A stretch of 64,000 bases of DNA, taken from positions 1,928,463-1,992,462 of the forward strand of contig NC_034015.1 of assembly GCF_000346465.2 (NCBI RefSeq). The letters run 5' to 3'. Positions 20,903-32,703 of this stretch are shown here, piece after piece; positions within the stretch are counted from its first letter, which is position 1, and each line of letters starts with the position of its first letter. The position numbers and the translations under genes were made by a program. Source of the DNA: Prunus persica (Eukaryota > Streptophyta > Magnoliopsida > Rosales > Rosaceae). The notes under the pieces are model-generated. The model had not been told where the DNA came from. It was given only the letters and a program-made list of their open reading frames with translations, and did no database searches.

Positions 20903-23900
20903 TTGGATTGGTGTACTGTAAAGTATATAAATATGTTAGAGATGTGGGAGCAAGTGAAACTGCTTTGGCACATGGGGAAAGTATCACTTAAAGGAGTAGT
21001 AAATGATGAGTTACTGGATATAGACACATATGGTGAGCTATTAAGTTTGTGTGATAAGGTACCACTTTCTTATGAGAGAGTGGTGCTAATTTATGTACAA
21101 CACATTGAAGAGGAAGGTGTTACAGTGAATGAGGATTGTGAAGAAGTAGGTGTGGTGTTGAATGAGGATAGTAAAGAGGAAGGTATGACATTGAATGAGG
21201 ATAGTGAAGAGGAAGATTCGGCTTTGAATGAGGATATTGGGCTTGTTACTGATGAAAATGGGGCTTTTATTGAAGGCAGTGGGCCTCTGAACAATGATAA
21301 AGAGGGTCGGCCTTTTACTGAGGATCATGGGCTTGCTTGCAGAGTTGAAGATTGAGTTTCAAGTGATGATGATGGGGCCCTGAACAATGAGGGTAATAGG
21401 GCTGATATAGGTGAGACTGATGTGGAAGACAGGAATGAAGATAGTGAAGAAGAAGACAAGGAAGATGACCTTGATTTTATTGACAATGCTTATGAGCAGA
21501 GTGAAAATGAATGTGAGTTGTTGAGAAAGGACAATAAAGCATTTGAAAATTATGTAGACCAACCTGAAGTAGTTGAAGACCCAAATGCCCTTGTAGACGA
21601 AGATGGGGAGTAAATTGATGTAGCTAAAAGTGATGTTGAGAGCTTGGATAGTAGCTCATATGATGAGGATGATGGGAACCAAAAGAAAAGGAAGAGGAAA
21701 TTGCCTAAATTTCAAGAATTTAGGTCGGAAACAGACATGCGCAACCCTGTGTTTAAGCTGGGTTTAAGATTTGCAACCATTGACCTATTTAGGAAATCAA
21801 TTAGGAACTATTCAATTATGAACAGAAGGATGATTAAATTCAAATGCAATGATCATGACAGGGTGAGGGCAGTGTGTGCAGGGAATTGCAACTGGGTTTG
21901 TTTTGCTTCAATAGTGAATAATAGTGAATGGGTTTAAGTGAAGAAGTTGGTTGACGTGCATGATTGTGGGACAATTGACCACAACTTTCATGCTAACTCA
22001 ACATGGTTAGCTTAGAGATATGCTACTCAACTGTCTAGACTACATAATTGGGATATAGGAACCTTTAAGCAGCAGGTACAGGAAGATTTGTCTGTGATAG
22101 CTTCTAAATCCCAAATATATAGGGCAAGGCAAAAGGCAACATCCATAACTGAGGGGACTTATAAAAAACAGTATGAGTTGTTTTGGGATTATGCTGTTGA
22201 ATTCAGAAAGACAAATGTGGGTAGCACAGTCATTATCAAATGTGAGTTAGAGGGTGAAAGGCCAAGGTTTCAAAGGATTTACATTTGCTTGGCTGCAGTT
22301 AAACAAGGGTTTTTGCACGGATGTAGGCCAGTGATAGGATTTGATGCTTGTCATATCAAAGGTCATCACCCTAGACAATTGTTATCTGTTGTTGGTGTGG
22401 ATCCTAACAATGGCATGTATCCTATTGTGTATGCAGTGGCTGAGGTGGAGAATTATGAAACATGGTCATGGTTTTGTCAACTGTTGGCAGAGGACCTTAG
22501 AATCGAAAACAACACAAGATATGTCTTTATCACAGACAAGCAAAAAGACTTGATTGATGCAGTGCATGATCATTTTCCAAACGCTGAGCACATACACTAC
22601 CTCAAACACTTAGAAGCAAATTTTTTGCTTGCTGGTCACAGAGGATTGGTGTTGAAATTGCAAATGAAGAAAATCGCAAGGGGCACAACCATCCCATGGT
22701 GGGATACTGAGATGAAAAATATGAGACAGTTGAGCCAAGTTACATTTGATTGGGTGGCGGCCTTAGATCCATCACAATGGTGTAGAACTCACTTTAAAAC
22801 TCATTTCAAGTGTGACATCTTTTGAATAATATGTTTGAGGCTTTTAACGGTGCCCCTGTGGAAGTCTGAGACAAACCCATTTTAACCATGCTAGAGAGGA
22901 TTAGATACTATATTATGTTGTTGATGGTAACTAGAAGAACATCTTGTGAAAGATGGAAACATGACATTGGTCCAAATGATTTTTGGCATTTTGGAGAAAA
23001 CGAAGAAAGAATCATCTTGGTGCATTCCAAAGCTTGCTGTGGAGAGTTTATATGAGGTCAAAAACCATGATGGAAGTCAGGTTGTGGTTGATTTGGCAAT
23101 GCATAGTTGTTCATGTAGGAGATGGGATATCATTGGGATTCCATGCAAGAATGTTTGTGCTGCCATTGGGCAATTAAATAGGGATCATATTGCTTATGTT
23201 GATGCTTGTTACAAGAAGAAAGCCTTTATGAGAGTTTATCGTCCAATGGTTCACCCAATGACAAGTGAAGACTTGTGGCCTAAGTGTCATAAGTCTCCCT
23301 TGATGCCACCGCTTGATCACAAACAACCTGGGAGACCAAGGAAGAAGAGGATGAGGCCAGCAGGTGAACAACCATGCAAATCTAATCCTACAGCCACCAA
23401 GTTGCAGAGGTATAACTTGGAAACCAAATGTTCAATTTATAGACACTGCCCTAAGGCAAAAGAATGCACTAGCAGTCAGGTTCGTCTCTTCCCAAAATAC
23501 ATTGGCAATGCATATTTGTTTTGGATCTTTATTATTTATTTATTTTCAAGTGATTCTCTTCTTATGTTAGTTCCCATGTAAACCAAAGGTGAAGAAAACA
23601 ATTGACACGACATCAACCAAAAGGGTTACAAGACAATCAATAGCCAAGAAACTTGTTAGTGACTTTCCTTTGATACATATTTAGAGGAAGAGGTATGGGA
23701 TGTAGTTGATGTAAATTGCCTTGTGCTTCAATTTTTAGGTCTGAAGAAGGTTGGAAACTGGCCAGTGTTCTGAAATTGCCCAATCTTCTCAAAATCCACA
23801 TGGTTCTTAAACAGCCCAAGCTTCTCAAACTGCCCCAGCATCTCAAACTGCACCAGCTTCTCAAACTAGCCAAGCTTCTAAAACTGCCAAAAAAAAGAGG

Positions 23901-24190
23901 TTCAAGTCTTCTGTAAAGAGGATTAAATTTCCCAAAAAGAAGGATGGTTCTCAAACTGTGCAAGGAACTGAATTTGTGCAAGCTTGTCCAGGTTCTCAAA
24001 CTGGCCAATGTTCTCAACCTGCCCAAACTTCTCAAACTGTGCATGGATCTCAACCAAGTACAAGCTCGTCACACGCTTTTGCCAGTGGTACAAACAAAAA
24101 GAGGTTCAAATCTCCTGCCAAGAGGAAGAAATTTACCAATCGAAAGGATTTTTGGATGGTTATCATCCTTGGAGATTCTAATGGTGTGCA
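20903..24190 (+). pseudogene. MULE 2 transposase (MURA-like) with multiple stops
   Basis: One frame runs from about 20903 to 22825. It is broken only by TGA 21353, TAA 21611, TAA 21935 and a TAG near 22012. Order: an N-terminal MuDR region; a long acidic repeat region (NEDSEEE, NEDSKEE); the MuDR DNA-binding part (NPVFKLGLRFATIDLFRKSI); then the MULE DDE domain (GFDACHIKGHHPRQLLSVVG, NYETWSWFCQLLAEDL, FITDKQKDLIDAVHDHFPNA). Around 22822 one base is lost. The frame recovers at 22946 with the SWIM finger CSCRRWDIIGIPCKNVC, where the final His is Asn, then KPGRPRKKR-type basic sequence. After an intron-like break comes a Ser/Gln-rich tail made of repeated TCTCAAACTGCC words (23760-24050). Inactive as it stands. 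Confidence 0.88.
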
Positions 24191-24783
24191 AGTGTTTAGT
24201 GTTTTGTTAAAATGCCTCTTATAAAGACCTTTTCATTCCACTGTTATTTTGCAAGTCCAACTGTTAAGGACAAGTGTTAAGGACAACCCTTTCAAATGAG
24301 GCTTTTGATTGAACTATTATTTTGCAAGTCCAACTGTTAAAGACTTTATCAGTAATGTTATAAACTGTGAGGAGTTGATGGATGTTATAAACTGTAAGGA
24401 TTTGATCAGTGTTATAAATTGTTTCCAGCTTAGACAAACCCATGATCAATGTTATGAACTATTTCCACGTATTCATTAGATAAGTTGATTTGTATACTCT
24501 TTTTCGTACCTTCTAGGAAGTGTTCGAGGAACTGTTGTTTTGGTAATGCTTTTGATACCATTACAGAAGTACCAAATCCAAAAACTGACTCCCACATTAT
24601 GTTCAAAACCCACATTCATTAGATAAGTACTAATACATTGTTACATCCAGTTGCAAAATCAAACCATGTTCCTCCATCATTACATACGTACCAATACATG
24701 ATATTTTACATACAGTTGCAAAATACAGACTTCTAAAATCTGCCTAATTCCTCCAGTGCAATGGCCACATTTTGTGGCAACTG

Positions 24784-25207
24784 TTACAGAAATTGCCAAA
24801 ACAACAACAACATTACTAAACCCCAGGAAAGAATAAGCCAAACCATTAACTTTCTTTCTCTTGATTGACGATGCCCAACGTCCTTTTCAAGTTCCTTCAA
24901 TCTTCTGAGTAGCCAACTCACTAGAGCCTTCTCACTAGGTGGAAATTCAACATCAACCTAAACAAAAAACCCACATCCTTTTTTCCTCCTCTACATCAAC
25001 CATTAATAGCAATTTTAAAAACAAATTTAACCAAATTAACAAACTTTCAGCAACATAACTTACCCCTGATGAGTTTGGACAAACATGGAATCTTCGAAGT
25101 GGATTCACCTCAGTCCATGAAGTTTGTAAGCGAGCTATCTTCCCACAAAAGCAACGCGCTACCGCCACATCCAACTCTTCCCCTTCGTCAATTATTTCAG
25201 GCTTCAT
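24784..25207 (-). CDS. Small GRF-type zinc finger / transmembrane protein of MULE 2 (two exons)
   Basis: Exon 1, 25207-25064, starts MKPEIIDEGEELDVAVA and carries a GRF zinc finger: CFCGKIARLQTSWTEVNPL, then RRFHVCPNSSG. The donor is GGG|GTAAGT. Exon 2, 24957-24784, follows a TTTGTTTAG acceptor and reads VDVEFPPSEKALVSWLLRRL, then a charged helix (KELEKDVGHRQSRERK) and one hydrophobic segment (LILSWGLVMLLLFW) ending in a stop. The two exons join in frame to 105 residues with no lesion. GRF-finger proteins with a C-terminal membrane span are common as short, repeated plant genes and often lie near or inside transposons. GRF fingers are associated with nucleic-acid binding. It lies convergent to the transposase, so it may be the second gene of this MULE. 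Its role is unknown. Confidence 0.75.
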
Positions 25208-25451
25208 CTTCAATTTTCGTGGAAACCCAACCTTTAATTTCTAGAGTTTTATCTTCTTCTATGGGAGAAGGAAGCCAATCTGGGGTTTTTTGGTTCGCCA
25301 GGCAGGTCAGATCAATTCGATCGTTTTGGCTATATTAGATGTTAGGGGTGGGATCCACAAGTACACGTCACAACCTCAGATTGGTGGGAAAAATCCTATC
25401 TCAGTTAGATTGACCAATATACCCCTGCCACATCATCATTTTAATAACGGC

Positions 25452-27421
25452 AAGCAAGCTAAAGGAGCAACAAGTTCGAACACAAAATTCAGGACAAGCG
25501 CAAGTCGCAACCCCAAGAGGGAGTCTCCGAAACAAAAACCTTCACTGAATTTACTATCCCGATCCACCAAATCCTGGCACAAGTGAAAAACAAGCCGTGC
25601 GTGAAGAGACTGCCGCCTCTAAGGGGAGACCCAGCTAGGAGGGACACCAGTAAATATTGCGCATTCCACAGGGAGCATGGTCATTACACTAACAACAGCA
25701 ATGCTTGGAAAAGGCACCTCGAGGATCGCGATGTAGCTGCCAAGGAACCTCCCCAAAAAATAATAAGGATCATCACCATCCTAGCCGACTCTCAGGAGTC
25801 CGGGCTAACCACTAAGGAGCGAAAGAGAAAGATCGAGTAGGCGAATTACGTCTCCTAAGTCATAACTGGTGATCCAACCATTGAGGACACCTCGTAATCG
25901 ACTTTCAGAAGACGAACTTGATTTGCCACATAATGACGCCCTAGTCATCTCATCCAAATTGAACAAGCTGTGATCGAGCGAGTTCACGTGGACGAGGATA
26001 GTGCAGCCAACATCCTACAACTATCTATTATCCAACAGATAGGATTAGAACCCAAGATCAACAGACTTGCCAAGTCGCTCACCGACTTCAATGGGGCCAC
26101 ATTGATCACGGTGGGAACGATTGACCTTGACATCCACTGACCCTAGGTGGTGAGCTCCACCTTTATGGTCATCCACAAGATCTGCCCTACAAAGGAATTT
26201 TGGGCCGACCATGGATCAGCAAGATCGAAGCATTCACATCTGCAATACACCAGAAGATCGGCTACCCCATCCTTGGGGGCGAGATCGGACAGATTAATAG
26301 TGACCAAGCCATGGCTAGAAGATGCACAACCCAAGGGCTCAAGACAAGCAAGCAGTTGCATTTCACACCAGTAATGTAGGCTGTTGACGTGGTAGGATGA
26401 GCTCCCAGCATACAAGCAAGCCCGAACGGGAAGGGAGTTGCTACCTCACAATAACAATTAAGGAGCCAGGATCAAGGCGAGGGAATCTACCCTAAAGACT
26501 CTCCTGAAAAGGGTTGGAAGCCTGCGCTACAACCCAAACGAGAAGGATCGAGATGAAGGAATCTGCCTGGAAGGCTCCCTTGAAGAAGCTTGGAAGCTTG
26601 AGGAAGATGTTGAGTTAGTACCCCCCGCGCCTGAGCCCAGACAAAAAGGTGGAGCACACAACCTTCCTCTAGAATAACAAAGACATGTTCACATGGTCAC
26701 CATCTGACATGCCTGGCATTAACTCTAACATCATCTGCCATCGGCTCCATGTCAACCTCGCCAACAAGCCGGTGGCACAGAAGAGACTCAACTTCGCTTC
26801 CGAGCGAGTCGCAATCATTGAAGCCGAGATCGACAAGCTTCAAGCTACTAGCTTCATCGAAGAAGTCTCCTACTCATAGTGGCTAGCCAACGTTGTTTTG
26901 GTGGCAAAACAAGAAAATGGCCAATGGAGAGTTTGTGTCGATTACACTGACCTCAACAAAGCATGCCCTAAAGACAACTTCCCATTTCCGAGAATCGATC
27001 AGCTCGTGGATTCAACTTCCGGCAATCAGCTGCTTAGCTTCATGGACGCCTATTCTGGCTATTGTCAAATCCTAATGCACGAGGATGACGAGGTGAAGAC
27101 TTCTTTCATCATCGAGAGGGGAACCTACTGTTACAAGGTCATGCCCTTTGGGCTGAAGAACGCCAGAGCAACCTACCAAAGGCTCGTGAATAAAATTTTC
27201 AAAGAGTAGATCGGCAAAACCACGGAAGTTTACATGGAAGACATGCTAGTCAAAGCCCCTGAGTGTGCGGACCACATCATGAACCTCATTGAAGCATTCA
27301 GCCTGCTCTGCTAGTATCACCAGTATGGCATTCGGTGTATCGTCCGACAGATTCCTGGGATACCTAGTCATACAACGAGGTATGGATGCACACCCAGGCC
27401 AAATCAAAGATCTTGGACATA
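25452..27421 (+). pseudogene. Gypsy relic (gag end, protease, RT)
   Basis: Degenerate Ty3/Gypsy internal region. The gag end at 25583-25840 has CAFHREHGHYTNNSNAWKRH. The protease tail near 26205-26370 reads LGRPWISKIEAFTSAIHQK in a shifted frame. RT at 26685-27420 includes MPGINSNIICHRLHVN, WRVCVDYTDLNKACPKDNF, SFMDAYSGYCQI, MPFGLKNARATYQRLVNKI and YMEDMLVKAPE, where the catalytic YxDD motif has changed to YMED. Stops break it at about 26877 and 27207. No LTR, RNase H or integrase is present. The left junction cuts into the MULE 2 terminal repeat, and the right edge at about 27421 abuts DNA downstream of the NAC gene. Confidence 0.82.
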
Positions 27422-27821
27422 ACCCTTGCCGTGTGTGACAGACTAGTAACTTGTGTCGTTTGTCCTGGACATAAATGTCCAAAACTACGAACAAGTTTCC
27501 AAAGCCTCCAGTTCCAGAAATGTAGACAACTGTGAGTTTTTACTCAATACAGTTGAATTATTTGTAGGAGAATATCACTGTCTGTAATAATGTGAGTTGG
27601 AGACACATTCTTACAAGGACTTTTGTGGTTTATAAGTCCCCTTTGATATTCTCCTATAAATAAAATGTTGTGTTTTTCTCCAATAGCTAATACAGATAAT
27701 CTTTCCATGGAGTACTTCAGTGTTTGCGTCACTGTGGTACTCCACCATTTCCATCATAAACCCTTCCCAATGATTTTGGTAGGTTGTAGTCATTGAAAAG
27801 AGTTTATGATGTTTCTGTTAT
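27422..27821. other. Downstream region of the NAC gene, no gene seen
   Basis: A/T-rich unique-looking DNA between the Gypsy relic and the NAC stop codon. It probably includes the NAC 3' untranslated region (minus strand). No ORF with recognisable content. Confidence 0.5.
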
Positions 27822-29698
27822 TCAAGAACTTTGTGGGAAAAGAGCTGCAGACTGCAACTCATTGCATCCAATATAGTTATTGGCATGCAGAAATCTCCCA
27901 GTTCTAGGTACAATAGGCAATATGTAATCCTCTGGCTCAAATTGACGAAAGAACGATTCCAGATTTTCTTCTGCTTGAGAATAAACCTGGATTAAGAATC
28001 ATAACAATCAAGTGTTAAGTTTGGGTGTACTTCTTGTGCTCCATATTAAGAATTATGTATATGAAAGTTTCAAACAAGCAAGTGTTAAGTTTAAGCATCA
28101 CAAAACAAGAATTATGTGAATCCAGCTCTTCTCCTAGCTGAGCACATAATTGCCATTGCCAGATTAAGCATCACAAAACAAGCAAGTGTTAAGTTTTGAT
28201 ATTCTTGTGCTCCATATCAACAAGTTCACATCAGAAAATGTTCAAAAAGTGTCACCTTTTGAAGCATATTAGATGAAACACAGCCACCAGGTTCACCATC
28301 ATCAGGATTGCAACTGCCAAGAACACGTTCTAGCTCTTTGTAGGCCAGAAGTTCTTCTGGGTCTGGAATCATATGATTGATAGCAGCAGCTTGGTTATTA
28401 GAATTAGAGCCGATGTAATCACCAGTAACAGGAACATTTCCCAGCTGAGGTGGCTGGCGTTGGCGAGGCAGCTCAGGAGGAGGAGAAGGTAAATCCAGAT
28501 ATTCTCCACCCTTAGCACATAGCTGCCAGATTAAGAATCACAAACAAGCAAGCATTAAGTTATTGATATATTTCGTGTGCTCCACATTTCCAATTTTACA
28601 TCAGAAATCTTCTAAAAGCATATTAATTCTCACCTCTTGAATCATATCATCAAAATCAGATGAAACAAAGCCACCAGGTTCACCATCGTTCTGATTGCCA
28701 CTTCCAAGGAGAACATGTTCTAGCTCTTTGTATGTCAGATGTTCTTCTGCATCCGAAATCAGATGAATTCCAGCAGCTTGATCAAGCTCAGAATTAGAGG
28801 CCATGCAGCCAGAAATACCAGGATCAGCTGATTCAACACAGACTGAAACATCCTGATGCTTCTTATTATCAGACTCATTGTCAGTTGACTTATTCTTCAT
28901 GCGGCTGAGAACAAAGCCACTCAGCTGATTGGGATTAGAACCTGGGTCAGTTGGAGTGAGATAGTACTCCTGCCTGACGCAGCCGGTGTTCCTGGACTTA
29001 GACACACGACCTTCATGGAAGGTCAAGGTCCTCTTTTTGCAAGTGACCGATTTGGGGAGTTGTCGAGACTTGGCTTGTCGTGGCTTGCCTGTGATTTTCC
29101 AGAAGCCCTTCCCTGTGGCCCTGTTGCAGCGAGGACTGTTGGCAGATTTGTAATCAGGTCGACTGAAGGAGAACCAGGCCCTGGGTTGATATGGAGAGTC
29201 TGGGAACATGAGCTCTGCAAAATGCAAGCAAGTCTTGAAGTAATGAACAACAAAACAAAAGATTTCACAACAGCATAAATTATTGAACAAAATTGTAAAT
29301 TGGAAATGAGAAAAACAGGATAATTGATCAAGATTATGTATAAACAAACATCATATATACCTTGGAAATGTGAAAATGGGCAGTGAAGAGAAATTGAGAC
29401 AGATTAATGGATTACCAGCTAAATCCCAAGGCTCGTACTTGTAGACATCGATTTCTGGGATGGATTGGGAGGCCTTGCCCTGCATCATCCTCTTCAAGAA
29501 GCGACAAAAAAGTTGGATAGATTCATTATCAGGTAAATCCCGAGGCTTGTCAACGATTTCATCAGGGATGGCTTGGGAGTCCTGGCCCTCCACCTTATTC
29601 TTCAAAAGGTTCACCATTTCCTCCTCAGAGGGATGGAATCTGAACTTGGGCAGCAAATCAAGCACTGATTCTTTTGTTGTGCTCATACTTCTGCTCAT
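27822..29698 (-). CDS. NAC-domain transcription factor, four exons, duplicated C-terminal module
   Basis: The model joins 29698-29416, 29214-28634, 28522-28256 and 27986-27822. All junctions are GT/AG and in frame, giving 431 residues from MSRSMSTTKESVLDLLPKF. NAC subdomains are visible: LPKFRFHPSEEEMVNLLK (A), YKYEPWDLA (B/C border), YKSANSPRCNRATGKGFWK plus ITGKPRQ (C), and KKRTLTFHEGRVSKSRNTG followed by RQEYYL (D). D is divergent from the usual WVMHEY. The introns sit where NAC genes usually have the first one. The end of exon 2 (YKELEHVLLGSGNQNDGEPG) and exon 3 (YKELERVLGSCNPDDGEPGG) carry the same module, so an exon was tandemly duplicated. NAC proteins are nuclear DNA-binding regulators; the target process is not inferable. 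It is the only ordinary host gene here that looks intact. Confidence 0.85.
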
Positions 29699-29973
29699 CC
29701 CTCCTTCAACTGTTTTGGAAAATTGGAATATAAGATGATCAAATGCTTTTCCTTCAGAGAAGAAGCAGCAGAGAGCAGTGAAAGTTGTATTTACAAACGA
29801 ACAAACTCACCAATCATAAGCCACAGCTTTGTTTTGATTCCCAAGTCATGATGACGTACATGGCTGACGGCATTGGCTTGAGCCATACTCATACTGTGGA
29901 TCCCACCCACTTCCTCTCATGCCTTGCTTTTTTGTTTTCTTTAGTTATTTTGGGGAATCTGCCCCTCTCGTAA
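29699..29973. other. NAC upstream region
   Basis: About 275 bp between the NAC start codon (minus strand) and a Harbinger-like element. It would contain the NAC 5' untranslated region and proximal promoter. I see no clear TATA box in it. The Harbinger insertion therefore lies very close to the promoter. Confidence 0.45.
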
Positions 29974-30404
29974 GAGCAAGTCCAACCAGCAGCTGAGCCC
30001 AAGCTGGGGAAAAAAAAAAAAAAAATTCGTTGCAGCGGTCAGCTCAAGTCCGGGGGGGAGTAGGTCCCACCAACTTGGGCCAGCCCGAAGGCCAGTTCAG
30101 TCCGCGGGCTGTGACGCCAGCTCCAAGGGAAGATGCCACGTGTCGCGCCCACAGCGTTCCGATCAGCTTCTCCGAATCCAATCCAATGACTGGCATTTTT
30201 TGGGCAATAAAATCATGAAAAAAAATCGAAATTGTTTTAAAAAAATTCTAAAAAATTCTGATTTTTTTTTTCTTTCTATAAATACCTATCAATACCCTTC
30301 ACTTTCAACACCAATCCTTATACATTTCATTATACTTCTACTATTATTCACATTTTACTCAACATTTTCCTCTTTTTCACCTTGTATTTTTATTTCATAT
30401 TTTT

Positions 30405-31444
30405 ATGGCTTCTTCTATCGAAACCGGAGGGGCTTGGAGCACTATGGAAGATGTTTCCTTGTGTGAGGCTTGGCTCCAAATTTGTCATTGTCCCGTGTCC
30501 GGCAATGAGATGAAATTTTTTCATATGTGGAAAAAAATTCATGCCGAATTTTGTGAAAAAATTCCGGAGTCTATTCGTACGGAGATGTCATTATCTAGTA
30601 GGTGGAAAATTCTCAATAAAGAGTTGGGAAAATGGAGAGATGCCCTGGCAAAAGCGATGGACAACTATAGAAGCGGGAAAAATCGTACTAACGAGGTAAG
30701 TATTTTATAATTTTTGTTTTATTAAGTTTAATCTCCTAATATATATATATATTGTTCATATTTATTGCATTTTCAATATTTTGTTAATATTTCTTGCATT
30801 TTAAATATTTTGTTAATATTTCTTGCATTTTCAATATTTTGTTAATATTTCTTGCATTTTAAATATTTTGTTCATATTTCTTGCATTTTCAATATTTTGT
30901 TAATATTTCTTGCATTTTCAATATGTTAATATTTCTTGCATTTCCAATTGTTTCTTAATTTTCTTGCACTTCTAATTTATTTGTAAGGTTAATTGCATTT
31001 TCCATTATAATTTTTTTTTGTTGCTTGCATATTCAATATATTTTAAATATTTATTGCATTTCCATTTTTTTGTTAAATAGATGATTCAAGCACAGATGTG
31101 GTTCGGTGCAACCGGGGGTGGGAAAAAAAGTTTCAACCATCATGAATGTTGGGAGGTAGTGAAATATTGCAAACGCTTCATAATTATTCCGACGGGTCCA
31201 GTCGTTGTGTTAAACGAGACGCCACTCCGTGATTCAATGACATCGGATTCACCTCTCGATTCCCCTATGAGTCAAGACTCACCCATCGAAAAGGAGCCGA
31301 GGCCCATTAGCCGAAAGGCCGTGAAGGCAAAGAAAGCGGGTAATTCAAGCAATAATAATTCAAAGTTTTTAGAGAAAATTACAAGGCAAAACGGCATAAG
31401 AATTGAAATGGAGCAGAAACGCCAGGATAACGAGTTGGCCCTTC
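30405..31444 (+). pseudogene. PIF/Harbinger SANT/Myb-like ORF1, truncated
   Basis: Two exons. 30405-30695 gives MASSIETGGAWSTMEDVSLC, EAWLQICHCPVSGN and FHMWKKIHAEFCEKIP, with a donor GAG|GTAAGT. The second, from 31081 after TAG, gives MIQAQMWFGATGGGKKSFNH, HECWEVVKYCKRF and a Ser/Pro-rich stretch, then EKITRQNGIRIEMEQKRQDN. This is the trihelix/SANT-like accessory protein of PIF/Harbinger elements. Plant databases often label such proteins 'glutathione S-transferase T3-like'. In active elements it helps bring the transposase to DNA. The coding sequence runs directly into the Gypsy LTR (LLFGPKFG… is already LTR), so the C-terminus is lost. Confidence 0.8.
30745..30960. repeat. About 30-bp minisatellite in the ORF1 intron
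   Basis: TTTGTTAATATTTCTTGCAT followed by TTTCAATATT recurs about seven times with small changes (TTTAAATATT, TTCATATTTC), all within the intron between the two Harbinger ORF1 exons. Confidence 0.8.
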
Positions 31445-32637
31445 TGTTTGGGCCCAAATTCGGCACGCCCAAGACCAAAAGACAGGCCCATGATAAAATT
31501 GTCTGCCCAGCCCAGAGACTTGAGAAAAACAAAAATAAGATCCAGACAGTTTGGGCTTCACACCAAGAATGTTGGAAATAAAGCCTCAGCCCAAAGAAAG
31601 CCCAAATGTGGAAACTCTCGAAATAGGCTTCAAAGATCAGCCCGTAATTTTTGTTAGGTTCAAACCCAAAGGATCAAAGACACACCCACGTGATTGCCTC
31701 AACTTTGGAAAAGTCAGCAATTCCAACTAAAGTTTAAAAATGTGAGAGGGACGTCTCTGAAACACTGCCAATTGAAGATCAAAAACCCATCTGTGTTCGA
31801 GATTTTGCTACAAATCAATACACCATCTCCCAAGGAATTCACGAATCACGCCTTTTAAGTTAGAACGGGAAACAGGGAACCACTCAGAATAAGTCTTCTG
31901 AAAACGAGATCCCTCTCGTTACAAATTTGGTTCAGCAAAAGCCAAGACAAACATAGTTTGAGTTTTCACAAATATGAAAACCTCAACAAATTTTACAGCA
32001 TAGTTCCAGCTTGCTAAATCCTCGAGAATAGCCACTTCTGTCCCTTCAAACTGAAGAAGCTGCAGTTCTGCCCGCTCAAAAGTCTCCCAAGGCTTGAAGT
32101 AGATTGAAGCTCTGCCAAAATTGAACTTTGGTATCGATTTACAGCTGAAGCCAAGCAGCCAAAGTTGTTGACAGCACAGTCCAGCACAGACATACCCAGT
32201 CCAGCCCAGATCAGAAGTTTCTACCCAGGCAGAAATGGGATTCCAGCCATCTTTTTGTCTTTCTAGAGTTGATTTCTCCCTTCTTAATTTTGTAGAAGGC
32301 AGTTCTGCCTGAAACAGTCTATTTTATTATTATCTATTCTGGCCAGAACAACCATTTGATACTGAGATAAATTATGAAAGTCCTCACCAGTCTGAGACAA
32401 AAAAAGAACTTACTTGGGAGATATTCCTCACCCAAATTCACAATCATTTGTTTTAGAAGTCAGTAACTTGAGGCGCAAGTTATCCACTCTAAAAATAAGT
32501 CTGCTAGAATTTACATTGCTAGCAGTGGCACGCTCATACACCAAAGAAAGCTGACTTGTCGACCAACAAGTGGTCTCCAAGCCAGTGGGGAACTTCGCCC
32601 TTCCACCTCAGGAGTAAACACGAAAACGGGTGAACAA

Positions 32638-32657
32638 TTTGGCACGCCCAGTGGGAC
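32638..32657 (+). other. Primer-binding site of Gypsy 1
   Basis: TTTGGCACGCCCAGTGGGAC follows the LTR end CA (32635-32636) after one base. It has the TTTGGC…GGG form typical of plant Gypsy elements. Confidence 0.75.
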
Positions 32658-32703
32658 TTCTCAGTATACATACTCTGACAGAATCATTCACAGATTTACA
32701 AAT

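Larger units (their letters stand above)
19969..25451. mobile_element. MULE 2 (MuDR-type), right terminus replaced by Gypsy
   Basis: The terminal repeat is long. Left segment 20101-20230 is mirrored by 25318-25450 (ATGTTAGGGGTGGGATCCAC and ACAACCTCAGATTGGTG on the right). The outermost left 130 bp (from GGCTTAATTGCTGCAGTGCC) has no partner because Gypsy sequence starts at about 25452. Two convergent genes lie inside: a decayed transposase (+) and a small GRF-finger gene (-). This is a two-gene MULE layout of about 5.5 kb. Confidence 0.8.
29974..31444 (+). mobile_element. PIF/Harbinger element, left part, cut by Gypsy 1
   Basis: Starts GAGCAAGTCCAACC immediately after TAA (29971-29973), the usual PIF/Harbinger terminus and target. 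A promoter-like CTATAAATACC lies at about 30277-30287, about 120 bp before the ORF at 30405. The coding part is cut by the Gypsy LTR at 31445. The right terminus may be the Harbinger-type end near 38395 or 38461, but this is not certain. Confidence 0.6.
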
